A stretch of DNA of 64,000 nt from Noviluteimonas gilva (GCF_009740395.1 NZ_WOXT01000003.1:229860-293859); one strand, 5' to 3'. Counted from the first letter of the stretch, positions 34,349-44,662 are shown. The notes: generated by a model from the letters alone, not told the origin. Numbers and translations: made by a program.

Positions 34349-34549
34349 TCACGACGGCCGGCGGACCACCTTGAACAGATCGATGCGTTCGGCATCGATG
34401 CAGGGATCCTGCACGCGCATCAGCTGGCGGGCGAGCGCCACGGCCTCGTAGCGATCCTCGGCGAGGATGTGTTTCCGGATGCCCTGCGTGGAGGCCTCCG
34501 GGTCATCGTTCCGGCACTGCCGGAACTCCACCGTGTACACGTACGCCAT
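34349..34549 (-). CDS. Small conserved-looking protein between dnaB and alr
   Basis: 66 residues: MAYVYTVEFRQCRNDDPEAST, then IRKHILAEDRYEAVALARQLM and CIDAERIDLFKVVRRPS. A beta-alpha-beta pattern with a DRYEA helix; no family recognised. Tight spacing (47 bases after dnaB, 16 before alr) and good codon use support that it is real. Function unknown. Confidence 0.7.
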   Translation of the reverse strand: MAYVYTVEFRQCRNDDPEASTQGIRKHILAEDRYEAVALARQLMRVQDPCIDAERIDLFKVVRRPS

Positions 34550-34596
34550 CGCTGCCGATCCTCCCTTGGGGGTGAAGGGAATCGCTGGAACTCACA

Positions 34597-36000
34597 TCAC
34601 TCGAAGCTGCCCACCGAGTCGTGGGACAGGTTGTCGAAACGCGTGTATTCGCCGAAGAACTTCAGCTTGATCGAACCGGTCGGGCCGTTACGCTGCTTGC
34701 CGATGATCACTTCGGCCAGGCCCTTGTCCGGCGAGTTTTCCTTGTTGTAGTAATCGTCGCGGTAGATGAAGACGATCACGTCGGCGTCCTGCTCGATGGC
34801 GCCCGATTCGCGAAGGTCGGCCATTACCGGGCGCTTGTCGGTACGCGTTTCCAGCGAGCGGTTGAGCTGCGAGAGCGCGATCACCGGGACGTTGAGTTCC
34901 TTCGCCAGGCCCTTGAGCGAGCGCGAGATCTCCGAGATTTCCGTCGCGCGGTTCTCGCTGTTGCCGGGCACGGCCATCAGCTGCAGGTAGTCGATGACGA
35001 TCAGGCCCAGGTCGTGCTCGCGCTTCAGGCGGCGGGCCTTGGCGCGCAGGATGTCGGGCGAGAGCGCGGGCGTGTCGTCGATGAAGATCTTCGCTTCGCG
35101 CAACAGGCGGATCGCGCTGGTCACGCGGCTCCAGTCCTCGTCTTCCAGCTGGCCGGTGCGCAGGCGCGTGGCGTTGACGCGGCCGGTCGAGGAAATCAGG
35201 CGCAGCGCGAGTTGCGAGGCCGACATTTCCATCGAGAAGACCGCGACGGCCTTCTTCGTCTTCATCGCCGCGTATTCGGCCATGTTGAGCGCGAGCGTGG
35301 TCTTGCCCATCGCCGGGCGCGCGGCCAGGATCAGCAGGTCCGTCGGCTGCAGGCCGGCGGTCATCTCGTCGAATTCGGTGTAGCCGGTGGGCAGGCCGGT
35401 GATGCTGCCGCCGGATTCGTAGCGCTTCTGCAGGACGTCGAAGGCTTCGGACAACGCCTTGTTGACCGGGGTGAAGTCGGTGCGGCCACGCGCGCCGGCT
35501 TCGGCGATCGCGAACACGTCCTGCTCGGCCTTGGCCAGCAGCTCGGCGCTGTCGCGGCCTTCGGGCATGAAGCCGTCGTTGACGATCTCGGTGCCGACGT
35601 CGATCAGCTGACGCAGCACCGCCTTGTCGCGCACGATCTCGGCGTAGGCCTTGATGTTGGCGGCCGACGGCGTGGTGCTGGCGAGTTCGATCAGGTACGA
35701 GCCGCCGGCGACCTGTTCGGACAGGCCCATCGACTCGAACCATTCGCCGAGCGTCACCGCGTCGTAGGGCTTGTTGCGTTCGGCCAGTTCGCGGATCGCG
35801 CGCCAGATCAACTGGTGGTCGCGGCGATAGAAGTCCGGCTCGACGAGCATGTCGGCGACGCGGTCGTACGCGTCGGGCGCCAGCATCAATCCGCCGAGGA
35901 CGGCCTGTTCGGCTTCCACCGATTGCGGTGGCACGCGCAATTGCTCGACTCGGTGGTCGTTGCGCGTTGCAAACGCGGCGTTCCCTTGGCGCACGCTCAT
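34597..36000 (-). CDS. dnaB: Replicative DNA helicase DnaB
   Basis: 467 residues. N-terminal helical domain QSVEAEQAVLGGLMLAPDAYD, linker, RecA-like C-terminal domain with Walker A AARPAMGKTTLALNMA, Walker B GLIVIDYLQLM, and the loop LSQLNRSLETRTDKRPVMADLRESG broken here by motif. C-terminal EVIIGKQRNGPTG carries the arginine-finger region. Unwinds DNA at the fork. ATG 36000 is chosen since conserved sequence begins about residue 20; upstream codons look non-coding. No intein is present. Confidence 0.97.
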   Translation of the reverse strand: MSVRQGNAAFATRNDHRVEQLRVPPQSVEAEQAVLGGLMLAPDAYDRVADMLVEPDFYRRDHQLIWRAIRELAERNKPYDAVTLGEWFESMGLSEQVAGGSYLIELASTTPSAANIKAYAEIVRDKAVLRQLIDVGTEIVNDGFMPEGRDSAELLAKAEQDVFAIAEAGARGRTDFTPVNKALSEAFDVLQKRYESGGSITGLPTGYTEFDEMTAGLQPTDLLILAARPAMGKTTLALNMAEYAAMKTKKAVAVFSMEMSASQLALRLISSTGRVNATRLRTGQLEDEDWSRVTSAIRLLREAKIFIDDTPALSPDILRAKARRLKREHDLGLIVIDYLQLMAVPGNSENRATEISEISRSLKGLAKELNVPVIALSQLNRSLETRTDKRPVMADLRESGAIEQDADVIVFIYRDDYYNKENSPDKGLAEVIIGKQRNGPTGSIKLKFFGEYTRFDNLSHDSVGSFE

Positions 36001-36123
36001 CGGTCTTCCATCTCCCCTGCCCTGACGGGCGATCCTAGTCGCCAATGACCTGCGACCGTTGCAGACAACTCTGTGGATAACCGGTGCACATCGCACCGCA
36101 TCGGAATCTCACAGGAAGCGACG

Positions 36124-36155
36124 CAAAAAAAACGGGCGCCGCGAGGGCGCCCGTT
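36124..36155 (-). terminator. Rho-independent terminator of the rpsF-rpsR-rplI operon
   Basis: Leftward: stem AACGGGCGCC / GGCGCCCGTT (arms 36131-36140 and 36146-36155), five-base loop, then eight Ts (A-run 36125-36132 on the + strand). Placed 21 bases after the rplI stop. Confidence 0.93.
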
Positions 36156-36175
36156 CGACACAACTTGAAGCTGGA

Positions 36176-36628
36176 TTACGCGGCTTCGGGAACCACGATG
36201 ACCTTGACGGTCGTCTCGATGTCGGCGTGCAGGTGCACGAGGACGTCGTATTCGCCGATGTTGCGCAGCGGGCCTTCGCCCATCACCACTTCCGACTTCT
36301 CCACCGGCGTACCGGCGGCGGTCAGGGCGTCGGCGATGTCGCGCGGGCCGACCGAACCGTAGAGCTTGCCTTCCGTCGACGCATTCGCGGCGATGGTGAC
36401 CGAGGTGCCTTCCAGGCGCGCCTTGCGGCCTTCGGCGCCATCGAGCGAGGCCTTGGCCTTGGCTTCGTACTCGGCGCGCTTGGCTTCGAACTCGGCGACG
36501 TTGGCGGCGGTGGCCGGCACGGCCTTGCCCTGCGGCACGAGGAAGTTGCGGCCGTAACCCGGCTTGACCTTGACCTTGTCGCCGAGGCCACCGAGGTTGG
36601 TCACTTTCTGCAGGAGGATCAGATCCAT
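36176..36628 (-). CDS. rplI: 50S ribosomal protein L9
   Basis: 150 residues. [40 protein letters not shown] is the L9 N-domain RNA-binding signature (quoted in parts), followed by a long helix rich in Ala/Lys/Glu and the C-terminal domain [32 protein letters not shown] segment. Third gene of the operon, ending just before a strong terminator. Confidence 0.97.
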   Translation of the reverse strand: MDLILLQKVTNLGGLGDKVKVKPGYGRNFLVPQGKAVPATAANVAEFEAKRAEYEAKAKASLDGAEGRKARLEGTSVTIAANASTEGKLYGSVGPRDIADALTAAGTPVEKSEVVMGEGPLRNIGEYDVLVHLHADIETTVKVIVVPEAA

Positions 36629-36649
36629 TTCATTTGCTCCGATTCGTTA

Positions 36650-36728
36650 GCGGCGCGCACGTGGCGCGCCGCAACTGTTTGCTGTCCGAATGGACGTTTT
36701 AGTGAGAAGTCTGCACATGGATGTGCAG
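36650..36728 (-). repeat. Two hairpins between rpsR and rplI
   Basis: GCGGCGCGC (36650-36658) with GCGCGCCGC (36664-36672), loop ACGTG; and CTGCACAT (36711-36718) with ATGTGCAG (36721-36728). Neither has a T-run on the leftward transcript, so they are more likely RNA-stability or partial-attenuation elements than terminators. Confidence 0.5.
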
Positions 36729-36756
36729 GCTTTTGCGGAGGGACCCGCGTAACGAA

Positions 36757-36987
36757 TTACGCGTTGTGGTTATCCGTGTACGGGATGAGCGCGAGGAAAC
36801 GCGCGCGCTTCACTGCCGACTGCAGCTGGCGCTGGTACTTCGACTTCGTGCCCGTGATGCGGCTCGGCACGATCTTGCCCGTCTCGGTGAGGTACTGGCG
36901 GAGCGTGTTGAGATCCTTGTAATCGATCTCCTTGACACCCTCGGCGGTGAACTTGCAGAACTTGCGGCGGCGGAAGAACTTGGACAT
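36757..36987 (-). CDS. rpsR: 30S ribosomal protein S18
   Basis: 76 residues. [22 protein letters not shown] and [20 protein letters not shown] are the S18 signature; the single Cys in RKFCKF is conserved. Binds S6 on the small subunit. It follows rpsF by 11 bases. Confidence 0.97.
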   Translation of the reverse strand: MSKFFRRRKFCKFTAEGVKEIDYKDLNTLRQYLTETGKIVPSRITGTKSKYQRQLQSAVKRARFLALIPYTDNHNA

Positions 36988-36998
36988 GGGTGTGCTCC

Positions 36999-37418
36999 TT
37001 AGGCGGCTTCGGCGGCGTCGTCGTTGTCGGCGGCACCCACGGCACCGTCGTCATCGCGGCGGCGACGTTCGCCACGCTCGGGCTTGTCGCCCTTCTCGTC
37101 CTTGTTCTTCATGATCAGCGACTGCTCGGTGACCGCATCGTCGCGCTTCATGACGAGGTGGCGGAGCACGGCGTCGTTGAAGCGGAAGGTGTCGACGAGT
37201 TCGTTGAGCACGAGCTGGTCGGCTTCGATGTTCAGCAGCACGTAGTGCGCCTTGACCAGGTTCGCGATCGGGTACGCCAGCTGGCGGCGGCCCCAGTCTT
37301 CCAGGCGGTGGATGGTGCCCTTGCCGTTTTCGATGAGCGACTTGTAGCGCTCGATCATGGCGGGCACCTGCTCGCTCTGGTCCGGATGGACCAGGAACAC
37401 GACTTCGTAATGACGCAT
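36999..37418 (-). CDS. rpsF: 30S ribosomal protein S6
   Basis: 139 residues from ATG 37418: [33 protein letters not shown] and [10 protein letters not shown] are S6 blocks. The C-terminal tail is long, charged and acidic at the end ([20 protein letters not shown]), which makes it longer than the roughly 100-residue core; acidic S6 tails are substrates for glutamate addition in E. coli, but no Glu-Glu end is present here. First gene of the operon. Confidence 0.97.
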   Translation of the reverse strand: MRHYEVVFLVHPDQSEQVPAMIERYKSLIENGKGTIHRLEDWGRRQLAYPIANLVKAHYVLLNIEADQLVLNELVDTFRFNDAVLRHLVMKRDDAVTEQSLIMKNKDEKGDKPERGERRRRDDDGAVGAADNDDAAEAA

Positions 37419-37578
37419 GGTGGTTCCTTGTGGATGTGGCCCGTCGATGCGGACCGGACAGCCCCCCGGGGATTGCAGCGATACAGCCACCCGGTGGAGC
37501 AAGAAACCCGCAGAGCTGGCTGCGGGGCGCGAAATTATGGGCCAATCAATGGCTTGGCACAACCATCTGGTGGAAGAG

Positions 37579-37658
37579 CCCCCTTTAGTAAAGGGGGCGC
37601 GCGGCAGCGCGGGGAATTGGAAGCCTGCCCCGGGGCCCGAAGTTTGCGCAGCAAACTT
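37579..37658. repeat. Paired hairpins, repetitive-element-like, upstream of rpsF
   Basis: First stem GCCCCCTTT / AAAGGGGGC (37579-37587, 37591-37599), loop AGT. Second stem AAGTTTGC / GCAAACTT (37640-37647, 37651-37658), loop GCA. Both are perfect, with three-base loops, in the 257-base gap between rpsF and the IscA-like gene. The arrangement of two tight hairpins around a GC-rich spacer looks like an interspersed palindromic repeat. Only one copy is in the window. Confidence 0.5.
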
Positions 37659-37675
37659 TGGGGCGCTGTGCGCGG

Positions 37676-38014
37676 CTAGGCCGCGTCAGCGCGGGTCGTG
37701 AAGCTTTCCCCGCAGCCGCATTCGGCCGTCACGTTGGGGTTGCGGAACACGAACTGCTCGTTGAGGCCCTGCTTCACGAAGTCGATCTGCGTGCCGTCGA
37801 CCAGGTCCAGGCTCTCGGCATCGACGTAGATCCGCACGCCGTCCTGCTCGAACACGGTGTCCCCGGGGCGCTGCTCCTTCGCCATGTCGGCGAGGTAGCC
37901 CCAGCCCGAACAGCCGGTCTTCTTCACGCCGAAACGCAGCCCGAGCGCGCCGGGCGCGTCTTGCAGGTAACCACGGATGCGGTCGAGGGCGGCGGGGGCG
38001 AGAAGGACGGCCAT
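37676..38014 (-). CDS. IscA/ErpA-type iron-sulfur cluster assembly protein
   Basis: 112 residues of the HesB/IscA family. Three conserved Cys: [11 protein letters not shown] and the C-terminal [22 protein letters not shown] and [18 protein letters not shown] are typical. A-type carriers pass Fe-S clusters to target enzymes. It stands alone, leftward, with its own promoter region shared divergently with asnS; no isc or suf genes are adjacent, so IscA versus ErpA versus SufA cannot be settled. Confidence 0.93.
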   Translation of the reverse strand: MAVLLAPAALDRIRGYLQDAPGALGLRFGVKKTGCSGWGYLADMAKEQRPGDTVFEQDGVRIYVDAESLDLVDGTQIDFVKQGLNEQFVFRNPNVTAECGCGESFTTRADAA

Positions 38015-38123
38015 GCAGAACTCCAGTGGGATGGCGACATTGTAGTGGGGGCGGACCGGCGGCGCCGGTGCCGCTACACTTGTCGGTTCAGGAAGTGGTC
38101 TCGCTATTACGAGGATTCAAGGC

Positions 38124-39524
<1,401 letters not shown>

Positions 39525-39533
39525 TTCGCATCG

Positions 39534-39839
39534 ATGATTCTTTTCTTTGCCCTGCTCTTCGTCGCGCTGGCGATCGCCGGCGCCACGGCCTTCGTGATTT
39601 TTTGGCCGCTCGCGCTCGTGCATATCCGCGATCGCAATCCCGAGGTGTCGGCGCTGCTGGGTGCGGGCGCGTTCCTCAAACCGTCGGCGCTGGCGTGGTT
39701 GTTGCGCGGCGGTTATTACGATGCGCGCGATCGCGGGCTGAGCGGGCTGGCCACGCCGGCACGCATTTCGCTGATCCTGATCATCGCGGGCCTCGCGATG
39801 GCGGGCATCTTGTGGCTCTGGGCGGAAGCATATGGCTGA
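39534..39839 (+). CDS. Small two-helix membrane protein
   Basis: 101 residues. Transmembrane segments at about 1-28 (LFFALLFVALAIAGATAFVIFW) and 77-97 (ISLILIIAGLAMAGILWLWA), with a basic loop between: RDRNPEVSALLGAGAFLKPS, LLRGGYYDARDRGLSGLA. The layout recalls UspB (helix, polar loop with a glycine-rich GAF/GGF motif, helix), but identity is too weak to name it. It overlaps the next gene by eight bases. Confidence 0.7.
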   Translation: MILFFALLFVALAIAGATAFVIFWPLALVHIRDRNPEVSALLGAGAFLKPSALAWLLRGGYYDARDRGLSGLATPARISLILIIAGLAMAGILWLWAEAYG

Positions 39840-40158
39840 CCAAGCAATCGACGACGGCGGTGAACCGACCTCCTGGTGGCTCGCCACCCTCGGCCGCACG
39901 ATCGTGTGGGCGCGGCTGCGCGTGCGCGAAGCGGGCACGGCCGAAGTCTTCGACAGCGACGGCAACACGCTGGCCTACGACAGCGAAGACACCGCACGCG
40001 CCGCGTTGATGGACGCCGAGTTCGTCGAGTACGAAGGCCTGGATTACGACGACGCGGCCGATCGCGGATTCGACCTCGCCGAAGTCAAGCCGCCGCACGC
40101 TGATTCCGACGAAGCCCTGCGCGCCGGCATGATCCTGCAACTTCCGCCGCGTCACTGA
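39832..40158 (+). CDS. Acidic protein of unknown function
   Basis: 108 residues, strongly acidic: EVFDSDGNTLAYDSEDTARAALMDAEF, YEGLDYDDAADRGFDLAEVKPP. Starts MADQAIDDGGEPTSWWLATLGRTIVWARLRV. Resembles the form of small beta-sheet domains that read a sequence tag, but no family recognised. Overlaps the membrane protein upstream (ATGG within its last codons), so the two are coupled. Confidence 0.68.
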   Translation: MADQAIDDGGEPTSWWLATLGRTIVWARLRVREAGTAEVFDSDGNTLAYDSEDTARAALMDAEFVEYEGLDYDDAADRGFDLAEVKPPHADSDEALRAGMILQLPPRH

Positions 40159-40177
40159 GCGCACTGCACTGACCAGC

Positions 40178-40822
40178 ATGTACCTCCCCCGCGCCTTCGC
40201 TTCGAACGACCCTGCCGCGCTCGACGCGCTGGTCGCGGCCGATCCCTTCGTCACGCTGATCACCTTCGTCGACGGCGCGCCCTGCGTCAGCCACCTGCCC
40301 GTCCTGCTCGAACGCGACGGGGATCGCCTGGCATTGCGCGGCCACTGGGCGAAACCGAATCCGCAGTCGTCGCACACCGGCCCCGCGCTGGCGATCGTGC
40401 ACGGCCCGCATGCTTACGTGTCGCCTTCGTGGTATCCGGACAAGGTCGCCGAAACGCGCGTGCCGACCTGGAATTACGTCGTCGCCCACCTGCACGGCAC
40501 GCTCGAACGATTGACCGACACCGACGATCTCGCCGCGATCGTCGCCGACCTCAGCGCGCATTTCGAAGCGCAGGTCGGTGAAGACTGGCGGTACGTCGAC
40601 GACGACACGCACCGTTCGCAACTGCGAGGCATCGTCGGCTTTCGACTCCATGTCGAACGCGTCGAGATGAAGCTCAAGCTCAACCAGAACCACCCGGACG
40701 CCAACCGCGAAGCGGTGATCGCGCAACTGGGCGCACAGGATACCGACGACGCACGCGGCGTCGCCCAATGGATGCACGAGGCGCTGGTCGCCTCGCGCGC
40801 GGGAGACCGACATGGATCTTGA
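40178..40822 (+). CDS. PaiB-type FMN-binding regulator
   Basis: 214 residues. MYLPRAFASNDPAALDALV, SHLPVLLERDGDRLALRGHWAKPNPQ, VHGPHAYVSPSWY and VPTWNYVVAHLHG are the PaiB family blocks; KLKLNQNHPDANREAVIAQL is the conserved C-terminal stretch. FMN-binding split-barrel fold; in Bacillus PaiB represses sporulation and protease genes. In gammaproteobacteria the role is unknown. The last ten bases overlap the SDR start, so it may be the first gene of the kynurenine operon. Confidence 0.9.
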   Translation: MYLPRAFASNDPAALDALVAADPFVTLITFVDGAPCVSHLPVLLERDGDRLALRGHWAKPNPQSSHTGPALAIVHGPHAYVSPSWYPDKVAETRVPTWNYVVAHLHGTLERLTDTDDLAAIVADLSAHFEAQVGEDWRYVDDDTHRSQLRGIVGFRLHVERVEMKLKLNQNHPDANREAVIAQLGAQDTDDARGVAQWMHEALVASRAGDRHGS

Positions 40823-41597
40823 TCTCACCGGCAAGCACGCCCTCGTGTGCGGCGCCTCCGAAGGCATCGGCCGCGCGACCGCGCGCGAACTCGCGCTGCT
40901 CGGCGCCGACGTCACCCTGCTCGCGCGCCGCGCCGACGTGCTCGAAACGATCGCGAACGAGTTGCCGCGCAAGGACGGCCAGCAGCACGGCTGGATTTCC
41001 GCCGACGTGCTCGAAACCGATCGCCTGCGCGCGCAGGTCCAGGCGCTCGCCGCGGGCAAGGCCGTGCACATTCTCATCAACAACACCGGCGGCCCGCCCG
41101 GCGGTCAGTTGAATTCGGCGGAGAGCGACGCCTTCGAACGCGCGTTCCGCCAACACCTGCTCGCCAACCAGGCGCTCGTGCAAGCTGTATTGCCGGGCAT
41201 GCGCGCCGCGCGCTTCGGGCGCATCGTCAATGTCATTTCGACGTCGGTGAAGGAACCCATCGCGGGCCTGGGCGTGTCGAACACGATCCGCGGCGCGGTG
41301 GCCAGTTGGTCCAAGACGCTCGCGACCGAAGTCGGCGGCGACGGCATCACCGTCAACAACGTACTGCCCGGTTACACGCGCACGCAGCGCCTCGACCAGA
41401 TCCTCGGCGACCGCGCGAAGGCGACGGGCCAGGCCGAAGACGCGATCGCCAAGGGCATGCTCGCGACCGTGCCTGCGGGCCGATTCGCCGAGGCGTCCGA
41501 AACCGCCGCCGCCATCGCGTTCCTCTGCTCGCCGGCCGCGGGATACATCAACGGCGTGAACCTGCCGGTCGACGGCGGGCGCACCAAGTCCCTGTAA
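40812..41597 (+). CDS. Short-chain dehydrogenase/reductase with altered active site
   Basis: 261 residues. Rossmann motif CGASEGIG at 13-20 and NNTGG at 90-94 are as expected. Catalytic Ser is present near 143-145 (VISTSVKEP), but the position 13 residues on, usually Tyr, is Ser156 in GLGVSNTIRGAV, and the Lys is Arg160. So the YxxxK pair is SxxxR. This belongs to a known atypical group related to BKR-like SDRs; normal reduction chemistry is in doubt. Shares the run of overlapping genes with kynurenine catabolism; substrate unknown. Confidence 0.85.
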   Translation: MDLDLTGKHALVCGASEGIGRATARELALLGADVTLLARRADVLETIANELPRKDGQQHGWISADVLETDRLRAQVQALAAGKAVHILINNTGGPPGGQLNSAESDAFERAFRQHLLANQALVQAVLPGMRAARFGRIVNVISTSVKEPIAGLGVSNTIRGAVASWSKTLATEVGGDGITVNNVLPGYTRTQRLDQILGDRAKATGQAEDAIAKGMLATVPAGRFAEASETAAAIAFLCSPAAGYINGVNLPVDGGRTKSL

Positions 41598-41607
41598 GCT
41601 CATCGCC

Positions 41608-43029
41608 ATGCGCCTGATGCACTGGATCGACGGTCAAGCACGCGAAGCGGCCAGTGGCCGCTGGATCGACGTGTTCGATCCCGCCACCGCGCAGCCCTTC
41701 GCGCAGGTCGCCGCCGGCGATGCGCGCGACGTGGAAGCGGCGTTGTCCGCCGCCGAGCGCGCATTGCCCGCGTGGTCCCAACTGCCGAACAGCGAACGCG
41801 CGCGGTGGATGGAACGCCTCGCCGATGCGGTCGAAGCGCGTCTTGAAGATTTCGCACGCGCCGAATCGCGCGACGGCGGCAAACCGCTGCGCCTTGCACG
41901 CGAAGTCGAGATCCCACGCGCGATCAGCAACCTGCGTTTCTTCGCGCATGCGGCCACGCAGTTCTCGAGCGAGTCGCATCACGGGCAAGCAGGTTTGAAT
42001 TACACCCTGCGGCAGCCGCTCGGCATCGTCGGCACGATTTCGCCCTGGAACCTGCCGCTCTACCTGTTCACCTGGAAGATCGCGCCCGCGCTCGCGGCGG
42101 GCAATACCGTGGTCGCCAAACCGTCGGAGATCACGCCGCAGACCGCAACGATGCTCGGCGAACTCGCGGCGGAAATCGGGTTCCCGAACGGCGTGCTCAA
42201 CATCGTGCACGGCCTCGGCCCGGATGTCGGCGAACCGCTCGTGCTCGACGCGCGCACCAAGGCGATCTCGTTCACGGGCAGCACGGCGGTCGGCAAGCGC
42301 ATCGCGACGCTCGCCGCGCCCTTGCTCAAGAAAGTGTCGTTGGAATTGGGCGGCAAGAATCCGACGCTCGTTTTCGCCGACAGCGATTGGGAGCGCCATC
42401 TCGACACCATCGTGCGATCGGCCTTCCAGAACAGCGGGCAGATCTGCCTGTGCGGTTCGCGCCTGCTGGTGGAGCGCCGCATCTACGCCGAGTTCCGCGA
42501 TGCCTTCGTCGAACGCGTGCTCGCCTTGCGCGTCGGCGATCCGATGGAGGCCGACACCGAGCTCGGCCCGCTCGTCTCGCAGGCCCATTTCGACAAGGTC
42601 GTCGCCGCCATCGCGCGTGCGCGCAGCGAAGGCGGCCAGGTGCGTTGCGGCGGCGATGTGTTGCAGCGTCCGGGTTGGTTCGTCGCGCCGACGGTGATCG
42701 ACGGACTCGGCCCGGAATGCGCGACCAATCGCGACGAAATCTTCGGCCCCGTCGCCACGCTGCAATCCTTCGAAGACGACGAAGAAGCCCTGCACCGCGC
42801 CAACCTGGGCGACTATGGCCTGTCTGCGTCCGTGTGGACGCGCGATCTCAATCGAGCGCACCGTGTCGCCGCGCGCCTGCGCGTGGGCATGGTGTGGATC
42901 AACACCTGGCTGATGCGCGACCTGCGCACGCCGTTCGGCGGCATGGGCCAGTCCGGCCTGGGCCGCGAGGGAGGATTGGAAGCGATGCGTTTCTTCACCG
43001 AACCCCGCAACGTGGGCATTGCGCTGTGA
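41608..43029 (+). CDS. 2-aminomuconate-6-semialdehyde dehydrogenase (ALDH family)
   Basis: 473 residues. ALDH motifs: NPWNLPLYLFTWKIAPALAAG-like segment (ISPWNLPLYLFTWKIAPAL), FTGSTAVGKRI, general base Glu in SLELGGKNP, and nucleophile Cys in NSGQICLCGSR. The NAD-linked oxidation of aminomuconate semialdehyde to 2-aminomuconate is the step between ACMSD and the deaminase (NbaE in Pseudomonas nomenclature). The assignment rests on neighbours as much as sequence. The stop overlaps the carbonic anhydrase GTG. Confidence 0.88.
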   Translation: MRLMHWIDGQAREAASGRWIDVFDPATAQPFAQVAAGDARDVEAALSAAERALPAWSQLPNSERARWMERLADAVEARLEDFARAESRDGGKPLRLAREVEIPRAISNLRFFAHAATQFSSESHHGQAGLNYTLRQPLGIVGTISPWNLPLYLFTWKIAPALAAGNTVVAKPSEITPQTATMLGELAAEIGFPNGVLNIVHGLGPDVGEPLVLDARTKAISFTGSTAVGKRIATLAAPLLKKVSLELGGKNPTLVFADSDWERHLDTIVRSAFQNSGQICLCGSRLLVERRIYAEFRDAFVERVLALRVGDPMEADTELGPLVSQAHFDKVVAAIARARSEGGQVRCGGDVLQRPGWFVAPTVIDGLGPECATNRDEIFGPVATLQSFEDDEEALHRANLGDYGLSASVWTRDLNRAHRVAARLRVGMVWINTWLMRDLRTPFGGMGQSGLGREGGLEAMRFFTEPRNVGIAL

Positions 43030-43691
43030 CCCGCCGCCTCGACGACCTGCTGAAAAACAATCGCGAATGGGCCGAACAGGTCCGCCGCGACGATCCGGGC
43101 TTCTTCAAGCGCCTGTCGAACCAACAGTCGCCCAAGTACCTGTGGATCGGCTGCTCGGATTCGCGCGTGCCGGCGAACCAGATCATGCGGCTGGATCCGG
43201 GCGAAGTCTTCGTCCACCGCAACATCGCCAACGTCGTGGTGCATGCGGACCTCAACTGCCTGTCGGTCATCCAGTTCGCCGTGGACATGCTGAAGGTCGA
43301 GCACATCCTGGTCACCGGCCATTACGGTTGCGGCGGCGTGCAGGCGGCCCTGACCGGCGCGCGCATCGGCCTGGCCGACAACTGGCTGCGGCATGTCGGC
43401 GATGTCGCCAACAAACACGCTGCGCTGCTGGAGGAAGTGGACCTGGAAGCGCTGCGACACGCGCGCCTGTGCGAACTCAACGTCATCGAGCAGGTCGTCA
43501 ACGTGTGCCAGACCACGATCGTGCAGGACGCATGGGCGCGCGGACAGCCGCTCAGCGTCCACGGCTGGTGTTACTCGCTGCTCGATGGCCGCGTCAACGA
43601 TCTCGGGCTGGGCGTGGCGACCGCCGACGAACTGCAACCCGCGTACGACGCCGCGATCGCGCGCATCCGGACTTCGAAGGCAAAGGCATGA
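43026..43691 (+). CDS. Beta-carbonic anhydrase
   Basis: 221 residues from GTG 43026, which overlaps the aldehyde dehydrogenase stop (GTGA). Zinc ligands: Cys and Asp in [12 protein letters not shown], His and Cys in [24 protein letters not shown] and [13 protein letters not shown] are also standard. Interconverts CO2 and bicarbonate. Unusual is its place inside the run of kynurenine pathway genes, coupled on both sides. ACMSD releases CO2 and so gives a possible substrate (inference). Confidence 0.94.
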   Translation: MTRRLDDLLKNNREWAEQVRRDDPGFFKRLSNQQSPKYLWIGCSDSRVPANQIMRLDPGEVFVHRNIANVVVHADLNCLSVIQFAVDMLKVEHILVTGHYGCGGVQAALTGARIGLADNWLRHVGDVANKHAALLEEVDLEALRHARLCELNVIEQVVNVCQTTIVQDAWARGQPLSVHGWCYSLLDGRVNDLGLGVATADELQPAYDAAIARIRTSKAKA

Positions 43692-44122
43692 GCGAAGCGA
43701 TCCAGGCCTCGAGCGCACCCAAGCCCGTCGGTGTGTATCCGCACGCGCGACGCGTCGGCGATTTGCTGTTTCTCTCCGGCATCGGCCCGCGCGATCCGGC
43801 GACCAACGACATCGCCGGCAACGAGTATTTCGCCGACGGTCGCCTGCGCAAGTACGACATCGAAGCGCAGGCGCGCGCGGTGTTCGCCAATGTGCGCGCG
43901 GTGCTTACCGAAAGCGGCGCACGCTGGGAAGACCTGGTCGACGTGACGGTGTACCTCACCGACATGGCGCGCGACTTCAAGTCTTACAACGCGGTCTGGG
44001 CCGAGCACTTCGCCGACCCGTCGACCGCACCGTGCCGCACGACGCTCGGCATCACCGCGCTGCCGACGCCGATCGCGATCGAACTCAAGTGCGTCGCCGT
44101 GCTGCGGCGCGCGGAGGATTGA
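43688..44122 (+). CDS. RidA family protein, probable 2-aminomuconate deaminase
   Basis: 144 residues. Trimeric RidA/YjgF fold: [50 protein letters not shown] in parts, [23 protein letters not shown]. The Arg in PCRTT binds carboxylates. RidA-like NbaF/AmnD enzymes deaminate 2-aminomuconate to 4-oxalocrotonate, and the dehydrogenase and dioxygenase on each side support that role. ATGA overlap with the carbonic anhydrase stop. Confidence 0.86.
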   Translation: MSEAIQASSAPKPVGVYPHARRVGDLLFLSGIGPRDPATNDIAGNEYFADGRLRKYDIEAQARAVFANVRAVLTESGARWEDLVDVTVYLTDMARDFKSYNAVWAEHFADPSTAPCRTTLGITALPTPIAIELKCVAVLRRAED

Positions 44123-44124
44123 AC

Positions 44125-44655
44125 ATGCTGCCCGGACCGCTCGACCTGCAGGCCTGGATCGAAGAGCACCGCCACCTGCTCAAGCCGCCGGTGGGCAACA
44201 AGTGCGTGTACGACGGCGACTTCATCGTCATGGTCGTCGGCGGCCCGAACGCGCGCACGGATTACCACTGGGACGAAGGCGCCGAGTGGTTCTACCAGCT
44301 CGAAGGCGAGATGGTGCTGCGCATCCAGGAGAACGGCGCCGTGCGCGACATTCCGATCCGCGCCGGCCAGACCTTCCTGCTGCCGCCGCGCGTGCCGCAC
44401 TCGCCGCAACGCATGCCCGACTCCGTCGGCCTGGTCATCGAACGCAAGCGCCTGCCGCACGAACTCGACGGCCTTCTCTGGTTCTGCGAGCAGTGCAACG
44501 CGAAGTTGTACGAGGAGTTCTTCAAGCTCCAGAACATCGAGCAGGACTTCCCGCCCGTGTTCGACCGCTTCTATTCCTCGCGCGAATTCCGCACCTGCAA
44601 GCAGTGCGGACACCTGAATCCCGCGCCGACCAAATACGTGATGCCCGATACCTGA
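44125..44655 (+). CDS. nbaC: 3-hydroxyanthranilate 3,4-dioxygenase
   Basis: 176 residues. Cupin iron site: His and Glu in [17 protein letters not shown] and His in RVPHSPQR. The C-terminal rubredoxin-like knuckles CEQCNAKLY and CKQCGHLNP mark the bacterial type with two metal centres. Opens the ring of 3-hydroxyanthranilate to ACMS, the substrate of the decarboxylase at 52624. Last gene of the first half of the cluster, two bases after the deaminase stop. Confidence 0.95.
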   Translation: MLPGPLDLQAWIEEHRHLLKPPVGNKCVYDGDFIVMVVGGPNARTDYHWDEGAEWFYQLEGEMVLRIQENGAVRDIPIRAGQTFLLPPRVPHSPQRMPDSVGLVIERKRLPHELDGLLWFCEQCNAKLYEEFFKLQNIEQDFPPVFDRFYSSREFRTCKQCGHLNPAPTKYVMPDT

Positions 44656-44662
44656 TCGGGCG

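Noticed and set aside
37419..37500. S6:S18-binding leader motif upstream of rpsF
   Set aside because: A GC-rich foldable leader exists, but I could not place the conserved bulge with confidence. A covariance-model search would decide it.
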